Below, piece by piece: positions 10,487 through 21,879 of a stretch of DNA of 64,000 nt. Made by a program: the position numbers and the translations under genes. Every line of letters begins with the position of its first letter. Position 1 is the first letter of the stretch. The notes beneath the pieces are model-generated. The model made no database searches, was not told where the DNA came from, and saw only the letters and a program-made list of their open reading frames with translations. Source of the stretch: Sipunculus nudus (taxonomy: Eukaryota; Annelida; Sipuncula; Golfingiida; Sipunculidae); contig CM049315.1 in assembly GCA_026874595.1 (NCBI GenBank), positions 1,366,501 through 1,430,500 on the forward strand, given 5' to 3'.

Positions 10487-13400
10487 TAGCCCAGCTGACT
10501 GAAAGTCATCTGAGCAATAGCGATCACTCTTTGTCCGTCGTCCGTCCGGCCGTTCGTCCGTTAACAGGGCACAAATCGTAACCGCTGGACCGGGAATCTT
10601 CTCCCTTGACATGCAGAGAGGCCCATGAAATGTTTCCTTGGAAACCTGAAATTAGGTCTCTGTTATCCATAACCTCTGAGCTATGGGGCTCCGAAGTACC
10701 CCCCAGATTAATGGAAATTTTGATACAAAAGCTCAAGTATCTGAACAACGAATGCATTGATCACCATGATTTTTTGCATGGATATTTATCATGTAGTGTT
10801 TCATCAGTTTCTGCAGACTGGTTGCGCCACCTGTATTTTTTCGATTTTTTACGATTTTTTTTTTTCTCCTTTTTGGAGACCTCTTAAGATGCGGTCATCT
10901 GTTAACAGGGCACAAATCGTAACCGCTAGACCTGGAATCTTCTCACTTGACATGCAGAGAGGCCCATGAAAAGTGTCCTTGGAAACCTGAAATTAGGTCT
11001 CTGTTACCCATAACCTCTGAGCTATGTGGCTCCGAAGTACCCCCCAGAATAATGGAAAATTTGATACAAAAGCTCAAGTATCTGAACAACTTTTGCATTG
11101 ATCACCATGATTTTTTGCATGGATATTGATCATGGAATGTGTCATCAGTTTCTGCAGTCTGGTGGCGCAACCTGTATTTTTTAAGCTCAGCTGACTGAAA
11201 GGTCATCTGAGCTATAGCGATCACCCTTTGTCCGTCGTCCGTCCGGCCGTCTGGTTGTCCGTTAACAGGGCACAAATCTTAACCGCTGGACCTAGAATCT
11301 TCTCACTTAAAATCTAGGGAGGTCCATGAAAAATCTCCTGGAAAACCTGAAATTAGGTCTCTGTTACCTATATCCTTTGAGCTATGGGGCTCCAAAGTAC
11401 CCACCAGAATAATGAAAAATTTGATACAAAAGCTCTAGTATCTGAATAACTACTGCATTGATCACCATGATTCTTTGCATGAATATTGATCATGGGATGT
11501 TCCATCACTTCCTGCAGACTGGTGACGCCACCTGTATTTTTTCAAATTTTTACTAATTTTTTTCTTATTTTTTCAGACCTGCAATGAAACTGTCATCTGT
11601 TAACAGGGCACAAATCGTAACCACTGGACCTGGAATCTTGAAACGTAATATCCAGGGAGGTCCATATAAAATCTCCTGGAAAACTTGAAATTAGGTCTCT
11701 GTTTCCCATGTCCTTTGAGCCATGAAGCTCCAAATTACCCCCCAGAATAATGTAAAATTTGATACAAAAGCTCACGTATCTGAATAACTACTGCATGGAT
11801 CACCATAGTTTTTTGCATGAATATTGATCATGGAGGGTTCTATCAATTCCTGCAAACTGGTTGCGCCACCTGTATTTTTTTTCAAAATTTTACGAAATTT
11901 TTTCTCATTTTTTCAGACCTGCAATGAAACTGTCATCTGTTAACAGGGCACAAATCGTAACCACTGGACCTGGAATCTTGAAACTTAATATCCAGGGAGG
12001 TCCATGAAAAATCTCCTTGAAAACCTGAAATTAAATCTCTGTTACCAATATCCTTTGAGCTATGGGGCTCCAAAGTACCCCCCCCCCCCCAGAATAATGC
12101 AAAATTTGATACAAAAGCTCAAGTATCTGAATAACTACTGCATTGATCACCATATTTTTTGGCATGAATATTGATCATGGAGTGTTCTATCAATTCCTGC
12201 AAACTGGTGGCGCCACCTGTATTTAAAAAAAAATCGTAACCGCTGGACCTGGATTCTTCTAACTTGACATCAAGGGAGGTCCATGAAAAGTCTCTGTGAA
12301 AACATGAAATTAGGTCACTGTTACCCATATCCTTCATAGTAAGTACCCCTCAGAATAATTAAAAATTTGATACAAAAGCTCAAGTATCTGAATAACTACC
12401 GCATGGATCACCATAATTTTTTGCATGAATATTGATCATGGAGTGTTCTATCAATTCCTGCAACATGGTGGCGCCACTTGTATTTTTTCAAATTTTTACG
12501 AATTTTTTCTTTATTTTTAGCTCAGCTGACTGAAAGTCATCTGAGCTATAGCGATCACTCTTTGTCCGTCGTCTGTCCGGCCGTCTGGCCGTCCGGCCGT
12601 CCGTTAACAGGGCACAAATCGTAACCGCTGGACCTGGAATCTTCTTACTTGATATCCAGGGAGGTCCATGCAAAATCTCCTTGAAAACCTGAAATTAGGT
12701 CTCTGTTACCCATACCCTTCGACATATGGCGCTCCGAATAACCCCCCCCCCCCCCCAGGAATAATGCAAAATTTGATACAAAAGCTCAAGTATCTGAATA
12801 ACTACTGCATTGATCACCATGAATCTTTGCATGAATATTGATTATGGGATGTTCCATCACTTCCTTCAGAATGGTGGCGCCACCTGTATTTTTTTCAATT
12901 TTTACGAAAGTTTTTCTCTTTTTTCAGACCTGCAATAAAACTGTCATCTGTTAACAGGGCACAAATCGTAACCACTGGACCCGGAATCTTCAAACTTAAA
13001 AATCCAGGGAGGTCCATGAAGAATCTCCTTAAAAACATGAAATTAGGTCTCTGTTACCCTTATCCTTCGAGCTATGGGGCTCCAAAGTCCCCCCCCCCCC
13101 CCCCGAATAATGCAAAATTTGATACAAAAGCTCACGTATCTGAATAACTACTGCATTGATTACCATGATTCTTTGCATGAATATTGATTATGGGATGTTC
13201 CAGTAGTTCCTGCAAACTGGTGGCACCACCTGTATTTTTTCCAATTTTTACGCATTTTTTTCTTTGTTTTTAGGACTTTCACAGAAACTGTCATCTGTTA
13301 ACAGGGCACAAATCATAACCGCTGGACCTGGATTCTTCAAACTTTACATCAAGGGAGGTCAATGAAGTCTCTGTGAAAAACATGAAATTAGGTCTCTGTT

Positions 13401-14338
13401 ACCCATATCCTTCATAGTAAGTACCCCCCAGAATAATTAAAGATTTGATACAAAAGCTCAAGTATCTGAATAACTACTTCATTGATCACCATGGTTCTTT
13501 GCATGAATATTGATCATGGGATGTTCCATCACTTCCTGCAGACTGGTGGTGCCACCTATATATGTTTTTTTTTTATCTGTACGCATTTTTTCTCTTTGTC
13601 CATGAAAAGTCTCTGTGAATACGTGAAATTAGGACTCTGTTACCCATATCCTCCGAGCTATGGGGCTCGCAAGTACCCCTTAGAATAATTAAAAATGTGA
13701 TACAAAAGCTGCAGTATCTGAATAACTAATGTACTGATGGCCATGATTTTTTGCATGCATATTGATCATGAAGGGTTTCATCAGTGCCTGCAGACTAGTG
13801 GCACCACCTATATTTTTTTAATTTTTACGCATTTTTTTTTCTCTTTTTGAGACTTTCAAATAAAGCCTCATCTTGTAACAGGCCACAAATCGTAACCACT
13901 TGACCTAGAATCTTCATACTTGATATCTAGGGAGGTCCATGAAAAGTCTTCATGTAAATCTGAAATTACATCTCTGTTACCTATATCCTCTGAGCTATAG
14001 GGCTCGTAAATACCCCCTAGAATAATTAAAAAATTGATACAAACAAAAGCTCGAGTATCTGAATAACTAATGCTTTGATAGCCATGATTCTTCGGATATA
14101 TATTGATCATGGAGTGTTTCATCAGTTCCTGCAGACTGGTGGCACTACCTGTATTTTTATGCATTTTTCTTTTTATGAGACCTTCAAATGAAGTTGTCAT
14201 CTGTCCAAAAGCCCACTAAAACCCATTTCTTAGGACTCTTCACAAAATTCATGATTTGTTTGCACTCTGGCATTCATTTTGCTCATTGTTCAACATTCCC
14301 TGAATTCAGCTGAGCGTCATGGCCCATGGGCCACTTGT
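10487..14338 (+). repeat. Nested pearl/Helentron-like element with about ten 340-bp tandem repeats
   Basis: Units carrying GTTAACAGGGCACAAATCGT recur at about 10560, 10901, 11261, 11599, 11939, 12604, 12949 and 13297, with partial units near 12236, 13600 and 13874. Spacing is about 340 bp. Three units (10491, 11184, 12519) carry a head, CAGCTGACTGAAAGTCATCT, with a TGACT-GAA-AGTCA hairpin. One tail at 14306-14338 contains the perfect palindrome TGGCCCATGGGCCA (14320-14333) followed by CTTGTTTG. Tandem cores between a head and a hairpin tail recall bivalve pearl elements; that link is inferred. C runs have expanded at the same point in several units (about 12077, 12741, 13090). Confidence 0.75.
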
Positions 14339-14345
14339 TTGTTTT

Positions 14346-15240
14346 TGTTTTAACATCTTGGCAGATTTCAAAGCTGAGGCATTTATTGATGATCCAGACC
14401 TTGATCAGCTTGAAATGTTGACAAAAGATCAGTTGTTGCGTTTGGGACAAGTCCTAGGGCTAGGTGTGAAAAAAACTTTGAGAATGCCTGATATCATTGC
14501 TTAAATCATGGAAGATCTAGTTAGCAAAGGTTTAATTGAAGAGATTAAAGTGGAAACATAAAATGACAGCCTTGCTATGCAGGTTTAAGTAAAAAAGTTA
14601 GAAATGGAACATGAGTTAGCATTAAAACAGTAAGAATTTGAAAAACAAAAAGAAAAAGAAATTGAGTTAAAACGACTGGAGTTAGAAATACTTAAACTAG
14701 AACATGGTCTAAATGCTGCCCCAACTCACAGATTGATGTTACTAAACAAATTAGACTTGTCCCACCTTTTTAAGAAAAAAAAAGAGGTTGATAAATATTT
14801 CTTACACTTTGAAAAGCTGAAAATTTAAAATGGCCTCAGGAAAATTGGACTACGCTATTTAAAAGTGTATTGACTGGCAAGGCCAGAGAAATTTATACAC
14901 AGCTTTCAGTAGAAGCTGCTGCTGACTATGACCAGGTTAAACGGTTAATCCTAAAATGTTATGAGTTAGTTCCGGAGGCTTACCGCCAGAAATTCAGAAA
15001 TTGGGAAAAGCGCAAATAACAGACCTATGTAGAATTTACTAGAACGAAAGAGCAGTTGTTTGATCACTATGAGTTCTAAAAATGAAATGAAAGATTATGA
15101 CAATTTGCGCCTGTTGATTTTGCTTGAAGAATTTAATCGCTGCACTAACGCAGATGTTTAAACTATTTTTGATAAGGAAAGTCCTGAAACACTTGACATT
15201 GGTGCTCAATTTGCTCAATGATTATTCATCAACACACAAA
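14346..15240 (+). pseudogene. Retroelement gag remnant, SCAN-like
   Basis: The first readable piece (to 14504) has LDQLEMLTKDQLLRLGQ, typical of the helical start of such gag proteins, then a stop. A lysine/glutamate-rich coiled segment follows at about 14630-14700. After that come pieces with KYFLHFEKL, TGKAREIYTQLS and CYELVPEAYRQKFR, which resemble the gag region from which vertebrate SCAN domains derive. At least four stops and frame changes interrupt the reading. No zinc knuckle is seen. A non-functional capsid remnant. Confidence 0.7.
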
Positions 15241-15436
15241 ATGTCCTTTACTAGCAAACCAAACCAGTCATTCACAAACAAGAATGTAAATTAGTATGGT
15301 CAAAAGAAGTTTAAGGCGCAGTCACCCAGTACTAGAAGCCCTGATAGTTAAAAAAGTCCAACATAAACTGTAATTACTTAAAAGGAAGGTCATCTAATAT
15401 ATGAATTCCGGAAACTTGCAAATAAACTAAAGAGCA

Positions 15437-16965
15437 TTGTTGACAAGAAAGTCAGATTTAAATTACACACTGTTGACACCAGATAGACGTAAGAAGAAAC
15501 AAATGTGCCATGTTAACATGTTGAAACCATATTATGACAGAAATACCACATCAAATGTTGAACATAATGTTACTGCTGTTAATTGTGTAAAAACTGACCC
15601 TGACCCAGTTAAAGTAGATACTGATTGTAAGTGTGATGTAGACATTCAGTGTGGAACAGTACCACTAAAAACCTCAGGCGTGCTTAACAACCTGGATGCC
15701 AAACTGTCACACCTTACCGCACGGCAACAACAAGACTTCAAGAACCTGCTGCAGAATTATCAGCCTTTGTTTAGTGACATTTCAAAGTGAACCAACATAT
15801 TGTGCCGTGACGTTGATGTTGGCGAGGAATACGCAGTCAAGCAGCATCCTTATAGACTAAATCCAGGAAAGCAAAAGTATCTACAAGATGAGGTTCATTA
15901 TTTGCTGGACGATGATTTCATTGAACCTATTAACAGTAACTGGAGTTCACCATGTATTCTTGTGCCAAAACCTGATAAAGTTACCGTGGGTGCACAGAAT
16001 ATCGAAAACTGAACTGTGTCACCAAGACTGATATGTTTCCGATTCCGAGTAGCGATGATTGTATTGATAGAGTCGGCAGCTAAACAGATATGTTTCAAAG
16101 TTTTACTTGTTAAAAGGATTCTGGCAAGTTCCTCTGACATAACGAGCGAAAGAAGTGTCCGCATTTGTGACGCCGCTAGAACTGTCCCAGAATAAAGTAA
16201 TGCCGTTTGGCATGAAGCACTCGCAAGCCACGTTCCAGCGCCTCATCCATATGGTTGTCAAGGACATTCAGGACTGCGACGCATATATTCATGACCTCAT
16301 CGTGTACAGCGACACCTGGGAGAAACATCTGCAAGTTCGTCGCGACCTCTTCGAAAGACTCAGCGAAGAACGTCTGACCGTCAACTTAGTCAAATCTGAG
16401 TATTTTCATGCATAAGTCACATTTTTGGGTCATATTCTAGGGCAGAGTCATGTTTAATCTGTTGATGCTAAAATAAGTGCTATTTCTGCATTTCCTAGAC
16501 CAGAAATCAAAAAGCAAATAATGCGTTTTTTGGTATGGCTGGATACTACAGGAAGTTTTTCCAAATTTTTCTGCTGTAGCTGAACTTTTTACTAATTAGT
16601 TAAAGAAGAAACAACAGTTTTGTATGGAATGTTCAGTGTGAAAATGCATTTCAGAATTTCAATGCAGTTCTGCAAAGTTCACCATTTTTAGCAGCTCCAG
16701 ACTTTTCTATACCCTTTAAGTTAGCTGTGGATGCTAGTGATACTGCTGCTGGTGTTGTGTTGTAACAAGAAGGCAGTGATGGCATAGGTCATCCAATTTG
16801 TTATTTCTCAAGAGAGTTTAATGCAAACCAGACAAACTACCCCATAATTGAAAAAGAATGTTTGGCTTTGATTTTGGCATTGCAACATTTTGAAGTTTAT
16901 GTTTTCATTGCCTTTCAAGGCCTTTCATTGTCTTTAGTGATCACAATCCCCTCACATTTTTAGAG
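15437..16965 (+). pseudogene. Retroelement pol remnant: integrase tail, RT, RNase H
   Basis: At about 15475-15535 is TPDRRKKKQMCHVNMLKPY, the tail that follows integrase in this lineage. RT follows: LSHLTARQQQDF, a stop at 15787, then KQHPYRLNPGK, WSSPCILVPKPDK, MPFGMKHSQATFQRL and YIHDLIVYS. The catalytic box at 16284-16295 has His where the first Asp is expected, so this copy would be inactive even without its stops. RNase H pieces include LAVDASDTAAGVVL (stop follows) and IEKECLALILALQHF. The integrase core is absent, apparently deleted between the gag remnant and 15437. Confidence 0.85.
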
Positions 16966-16986
16966 AAAACTTTCTTTTTATCTTAC

Positions 16987-16997
16987 AGGAGGGGCAG
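16987..16997 (+). other. Polypurine tract
   Basis: AGGAGGGGCAG directly precedes the 3' LTR start TGTTACAGG, as required for plus-strand priming. Confidence 0.7.
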
Positions 16998-17738
16998 TGT
17001 TACAGGTATCTGTTTTATTGTGCACAGGAGTGTTACATGTGTCTGTTTACATTCTGATTCGTGTAGCGCAGGCATGGTTCGTTGCTATGGGAACCTTGCT
17101 TGTTGGGCGCTGGCTCGCGTGTGGGGTCTGAAGCGTAGAGACGGAGCGTTCTTTGTTTTACATGTTTCGGGTCTGTTCATGTGCGTGTGTATTGTTCTTT
17201 TGAGTTTTCCATTTCTACAATTTGCGGGTGAGAAGCTAGCTATAAATTAGGGGTTGTGTTTAGAGCCGACAGAAAGGAAAATACCAGCGAGCACTAAGAG
17301 TGTTACCTTCTCGTCAGTTTTAGGACCTTTCCGATAATTGCAGTGGTGTCAGATATTTAACGGATTTAATACAGAATTAATACGGACTGTCTCCAGTTTG
17401 CCTTTGGATTATTACTATTATATGGACTTTGGTTTTAAAGAACTCTTGTTGAGCTGTGGAAGTGGTAGTATCCAGAATTAAAGCCTAGGATCCGGACACT
17501 CTGGTACCGTATACTTTTATTGTTATACTGTGTAATTGTATTGATTTAGTGTATTGTTATGTTAGGATTGTTCTAAGAATAAATTATAATTATTTGTTCA
17601 CAAAAAAAACACTGACTTCTTTATTCATTCCCCAATACATTTCACGCTGCCTAGTGTGACAGAATATGATTTTTTTATCTCCGTGGCAAAATTTGTGCTG
17701 ATCACAATGACGCGATGTTATTATTAGGTTCCATAACA
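16998..17738 (+). repeat. 3' LTR
   Basis: Starts TGTTACAGG and ends GGTTCCATAACA. TATAAAT at 17241-17247 and AATAAA at 17578-17583 mark a likely promoter and polyadenylation signal. It is about 100 bp longer than the 5' LTR and differs at many sites, so the insertion is old or recombinant. Confidence 0.85.
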
Positions 17739-17777
17739 AACAAACAAACAAACAATAAATAAATAAATAAATAAATC
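17739..17777. repeat. (AAAC)n(AAAT)n simple repeat
   Basis: Tetranucleotide runs follow the 3' LTR directly and hide any target duplication. Confidence 0.9.
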
Positions 17778-18338
17778 TGGTCAGCAGAAAAGGCATGGTC
17801 CAGCTTTAAGAGAATATCGGATGCCCGTTTGGAGGGTGCCTGTGACGTGAGCCACATTTTGATGCCAGTTGGCGGGTGAAGTTAACTTGGGGTGACCTTT
17901 GTGTATTTCTCATTCCAGTTTCGCAGCATTCGCACAGACCCTACATCCAGGAGACACATGAAATATATGCCTGTTTTTTAATTGCGATTTTCGTCGACAT
18001 TATTTCACGGGATACTGCCTCCTCTAGACCATGGTAATTTTATATAGGAAGACAAAAGATCATATGTTACCTTTTTATGCCTGTGTTCATGGAACATTCA
18101 AACAAATCTGCTAGAAATTATTGTGTCCACAAAAAGTAAAAATGTTATCACCACTCGCCCTCAGCTAGCGGTAATCTGCCACTTAAACATCAATATTAAT
18201 ATTATTGACTGAAAATAAATTACCACATTCTACGTTAATAACTAAAACATATGTTAAACTATGTTTATTAAAGCATCACATTTAAAGTAAAGTTTACGAT
18301 CTAGTTATTAATAACGATGTCTTTTTTTTATCACAAAG
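17778..18338. other. Non-coding stretch, nothing recognised
   Basis: AT-rich single-copy sequence. No ORF above background and no repeat structure seen. Confidence 0.4.
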
Positions 18339-18566
18339 TTTATTCAGGAAGATTTCCAAGATAAACAAAGTTTGTGGAAAACGGTATACGAAAGTTATAA
18401 CCAAAGAACAACATCCGGTGAAGAAGAAATTGGCCATACTAATGCCCAGGCCTATTATAATATTCAAACTACCAATCCGGCCGAAAGGGGTGCCTTTCCC
18501 TGCATGAATGTTTGCCTTCTACACAAGATCAACAGAAAAGAGTGTCACCAGAGAGCTGTTACTTAG
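18339..18566 (+). CDS. Orphan exon-like ORF, possible terminal exon, function unknown
   Basis: A pyrimidine-rich acceptor (CTTTTTTTTATCACAAAG, ending 18338) is followed by 75 open codons and a TAG. The translation (FIQEDFQDKQSLWKTVYE at the start, CMNVCLLHKINRKECHQ near the end) has balanced composition and no low complexity, unlike neighbouring ORFs. I recognise no domain. No upstream plus-strand exon was identified: the retroelement lies just to the left. It could be a chance ORF. Confidence 0.25.
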   Translation, partial: FIQEDFQDKQSLWKTVYESYNQRTTSGEEEIGHTNAQAYYNIQTTNPAERGAFPCMNVCLLHKINRKECHQRAVT

Positions 18567-18662
18567 GTTTTGTGTTACATATTCTAGTAGGGATTATAGC
18601 CAGATGATTCTTTTGATAATTTATTATGAACTAATATGGAGTATCATGTTTAATTAATAGCG

Positions 18663-18887
18663 CTGCAGTGCTAAGGCAAAAGGCAGTAAGTCCATGTTTC
18701 GGCCAAAATGAGTTAAAGCCCAAATCCTCAATGGCAGTATGTGTGCTATCAGATATATGTGTTGCTAAGTCCCAGCCCTCGGGAATCTCGATATATGAGG
18801 GCAGGAACATCACCATATTTGCGTTTACACACCACAATACTGAAGTATAAAGCAGTATCTTCATTTACTGCCTTTTTCGCACAGCAG
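18663..18887. mobile_element. Short inverted-repeat element (MITE candidate)
   Basis: CTGCAGTGC...AAAGGCAGTAA at 18663-18689 is matched, as reverse complement, by TTACTGCCTTTTTCGCACAGCAG at 18865-18887. The stems are about 24 bp with a 3-4 base gap, around a 175-bp core. The core is open on the minus strand (18864-18631) without a recognised domain. Confidence 0.4.
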
Positions 18888-19198
18888 TAAGAACACTCCC
18901 TGCTCTTTACCTAAGGATGAGCATATATTCCGTAAACTGACATCGAAGATACTGCTATTTGTTCGTGATAGTTGAACAAATTCCTTTCTGAAAAACTAAG
19001 GTGGATGAATCTTTCTCCGACAAGCAGATCAATTCTATGGCTCTGTAGAAAAGACGTATAACAAAATAAAACATAACAGAATAGATTGTGAAACTATACT
19101 ATAATTGTTTTTCCCCTTAAAATACTTATCGACCATCAATTCTTTATACAACCCTGTAGCAGGAAAAACTTGACACTATGGTGAAATACGGACACGAC

Positions 19199-19203
<5 letters not shown>

Positions 19204-19292
<89 letters not shown>

Positions 19293-19304
19293 GGGGGGGG
19301 GGGG
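19204..19304. repeat. Compound (TA)n(GA)n(G)n microsatellite
   Basis: TA repeats at 19204-19243, GA repeats to 19281, then 23 consecutive G. Confidence 0.95.
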
Positions 19305-21187
19305 TAGGTTATCTAAGTGAGTTAGAAACTGTTAAGCCAGAAAGTCAACATGCTGACAGTCCTGGTTAGTCGTCTGTGGAAAATCCAGGATTAGGTTAAT
19401 TAACTTATATTCTCCGGGTACAGAAACGCTTCTAGGAAGTGAAGTATCCATTCAGTAAAACATCAAACAAAAGACCACATGTAATATAAGTTAGATTGAT
19501 TGTTATGGAATTCAGAAAGCCAATTGACATTGACATATTGGAGTTCTCGCTCTATATTGAGAAGGCTCCAAATAATATCCTCAGTACTTTTGAAGTTCCA
19601 GCTTGACAAACAGCGTCCTAACAGTTGGGCGAAAGTACAGGCGGCTTTACTTGTAATTTTGAGAATCACATATTTCAGCCATAGGTCTATCCTTCCACTG
19701 AGCAGAAATGGCAAAATGGGATCGGCAGCACATTGCATATCCAAACTTCATATGCCACTAGATTGTCTTGGGTATGGGGATAAGAAATAATTATCACGTA
19801 CTCTTACAGTTATGGGGGGAATTTTTCAGTATATATAAGTAAAATTTAGTAAATTTATACAGGATCAGACTTTTCGGGAAGGGCTATGTATATTTTTATG
19901 AAATATGATCTAAAACTTGATCCCTGAAAATCTTGAAATGCTACTGAAGACTGGTACCAACATTATAGTGTTTTCATATTTAATCATTTTTCTTGTATTT
20001 TTGAAAATGACACTTATTCATCCCCCAACAGAGGCCACTTCGTTTAAGACGCAAAGATCACGCTTCACATAAAGAAATATTCGACTTTTTACTAAATTTC
20101 AGCATACCTGACCGTATATAGCTGACCTATATTTTTGCTATAGGAAGCAAAGACACAAAATGTTATACTTCAGAGGCTCAGAAAATGGATCATAACCCGA
20201 GCATAAAGTTAGACCATCAGCCAAGAGAAGTTGAAACTTTACATGCAGACAGGCTGTGGCAATTTTTTTCGGCATATCCCAAATAAAGTTATTTATAAAT
20301 ATTTGTTAAAAGATCTTTACGTTAAACATTCTCGTTGAGGAAACTGAACTTAGTATGATGTCAGGTTAAGCGGATTTCAGACATCAAAGGACATGATAGT
20401 TAACCTTTATTAAAATATCTAAACAAACTTTGCCTGTAGCTGAATACAGTCTTAGGTTCATATTTCTATAATTATATGTCCTAATGTTTATTATCAATAT
20501 TACCTTCACTCTTGAAACAATGTTATTTTTTGCTCAACGAATGGTTGACTGTTCTGGTCGATTTCTGTGCTATAAATATACTAAAATTATCGTCTGAGTG
20601 GAAACATTAATAGACATTTGTGTCATAATTAAAACATAGACTAACTTCATTTTTTAAGTTCTGGTTGATGATCATGTTTGAGCTGGTACAATTACAAAAA
20701 TCAAAATAAATCCACCCATATAGGGAAAATATTATAGATTATTTTAAACAAAATGCCTATAGGAAAAGATATTTACTTGTTTTAGTAGGAATCCCTATGC
20801 AGATGCGCATCTGCGGTTTATTTTTATTATGCCTTTTTTGTTTACAAGTTATCACAAAATGTTACCCAAGTTTTGGCTTAAAATTGCATTTTGTGAGGTT
20901 GTGGCCATGGCTCATATCAATTTGTATTTTTAGAAGAATAGTTGGACATAAACCCAAAATGGAAGCAGACTTTAACAATTCTATCTAAATGATTTGTCTG
21001 CCATGCCCTCTGCCGTTCACTAGGAATGCTTCAGACTTTAAGGCCTGGACATCTTGTTATGGACATAAGGATTTTATTTGAATTGAATATCGAGCTTTTC
21101 TTCACCTCGCCTTATCTCGGGGGAATACACACTTGGTTGATTTAAATGAATGATATTGTATTGCTGTTCAGGTTAACACAGTACACA
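19305..21187. other. Non-coding stretch, nothing firmly recognised
   Basis: Overlapping ORFs of over 90 codons lie on both strands at 19463-19790, without recognised domains or clear splice context. A 63-codon ORF at 20797-20988 opens with a signal-peptide-like segment (MQMRICGLFLLCLFCLQV) but is short and composed like the AT-rich flanks. A perfect 16-bp palindrome, GCAGATGCGCATCTGC, lies at 20799-20814. Confidence 0.35.
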
Positions 21188-21188
21188 G

Positions 21189-21249
<61 letters not shown>
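21188..21249. repeat. (TA)n microsatellite
   Basis: About 30 TA dinucleotides with one interruption. Confidence 0.95.
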
Positions 21250-21251
<2 letters not shown>

Positions 21252-21879
21252 TCGTTTGTTCTTTTTATGATTGAAGAATAACATATAAACTTGTCAAGCG
21301 GACTTAGTTATGGGTGTATATATACCCTCGGATCTTATTTTATAAACTATTCAAATTGTATTAGGAAAATTAGATATATATGTCTAGCATCTATTTATGA
21401 TTTTTTGTTATCGAACAAAAAGTATTTAACAATGGTTCATCAAAATAAAAGAAACTAAGCGTTTATAATACGTCAATACGTACATGCCAGAGGTAGATTT
21501 CCAATAAGCTGCCAAATATAGCAACCGCAAACCGGGAAGAGTATTTAACGCTGCTGAGCATTCAAAATACACACAGATGATTAAATCAACTTGAAATTCT
21601 GCAGAGTAATCCGAATATGACATCGATTATAACGGGGTTTGGTTTGCTTTACTTCAATGATAAAACGCTTCAATGTTGTTTATTGCCTTATGTGTATGTT
21701 TTCATACGATGTCTGATGTCTGAATATAATTGAAATAATTGAAAGGGCATATTGGCTAGCGGGTTTGGTTACTGCGTTCGATCTCCTTGGCTCCAAAAAT
21801 CAAAAGTGTGAATACAACGACGTAAAAGACTGCAACAAATTAGGGAAAAAATGTTTTATCTTACAAAGGGGAACATAAG

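Larger units (their letters stand above)
9739..17738 (+). mobile_element. Decayed Ty3/gypsy LTR retrotransposon, Gmr1-like order
   Basis: Two related LTRs (9739-10376 and 16998-17738) bracket an 8-kb element. It has a tRNA-Pro-like primer binding site at 10383, gag remnants at 14346-15240, an integrase C-terminal tail at 15437, reverse transcriptase at 15660-16415, RNase H at 16700-16965 and a polypurine tract at 16987. RNase H is followed directly by the 3' LTR and the integrase tail comes before RT, the order of Gmr1-like elements. Stops and frameshifts break every domain, and the integrase core and protease are not seen. The leader between primer site and gag holds a 3.9-kb nested repeat array. 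No matching target duplication is seen: the left flank is an (AT)n tract and the right flank AAAC/AAAT repeats. Confidence 0.88.

Noticed and set aside
19463-19790. Overlapping ORFs of over 90 codons on both strands
   Set aside because: Neither has a recognisable domain, and overlap in opposite directions suggests a low stop density by chance.
20797-20988. Small secreted protein starting MQMRICGLFLLC
   Set aside because: Only 63 codons, no cysteine framework after the hydrophobic start, and no regulatory context.
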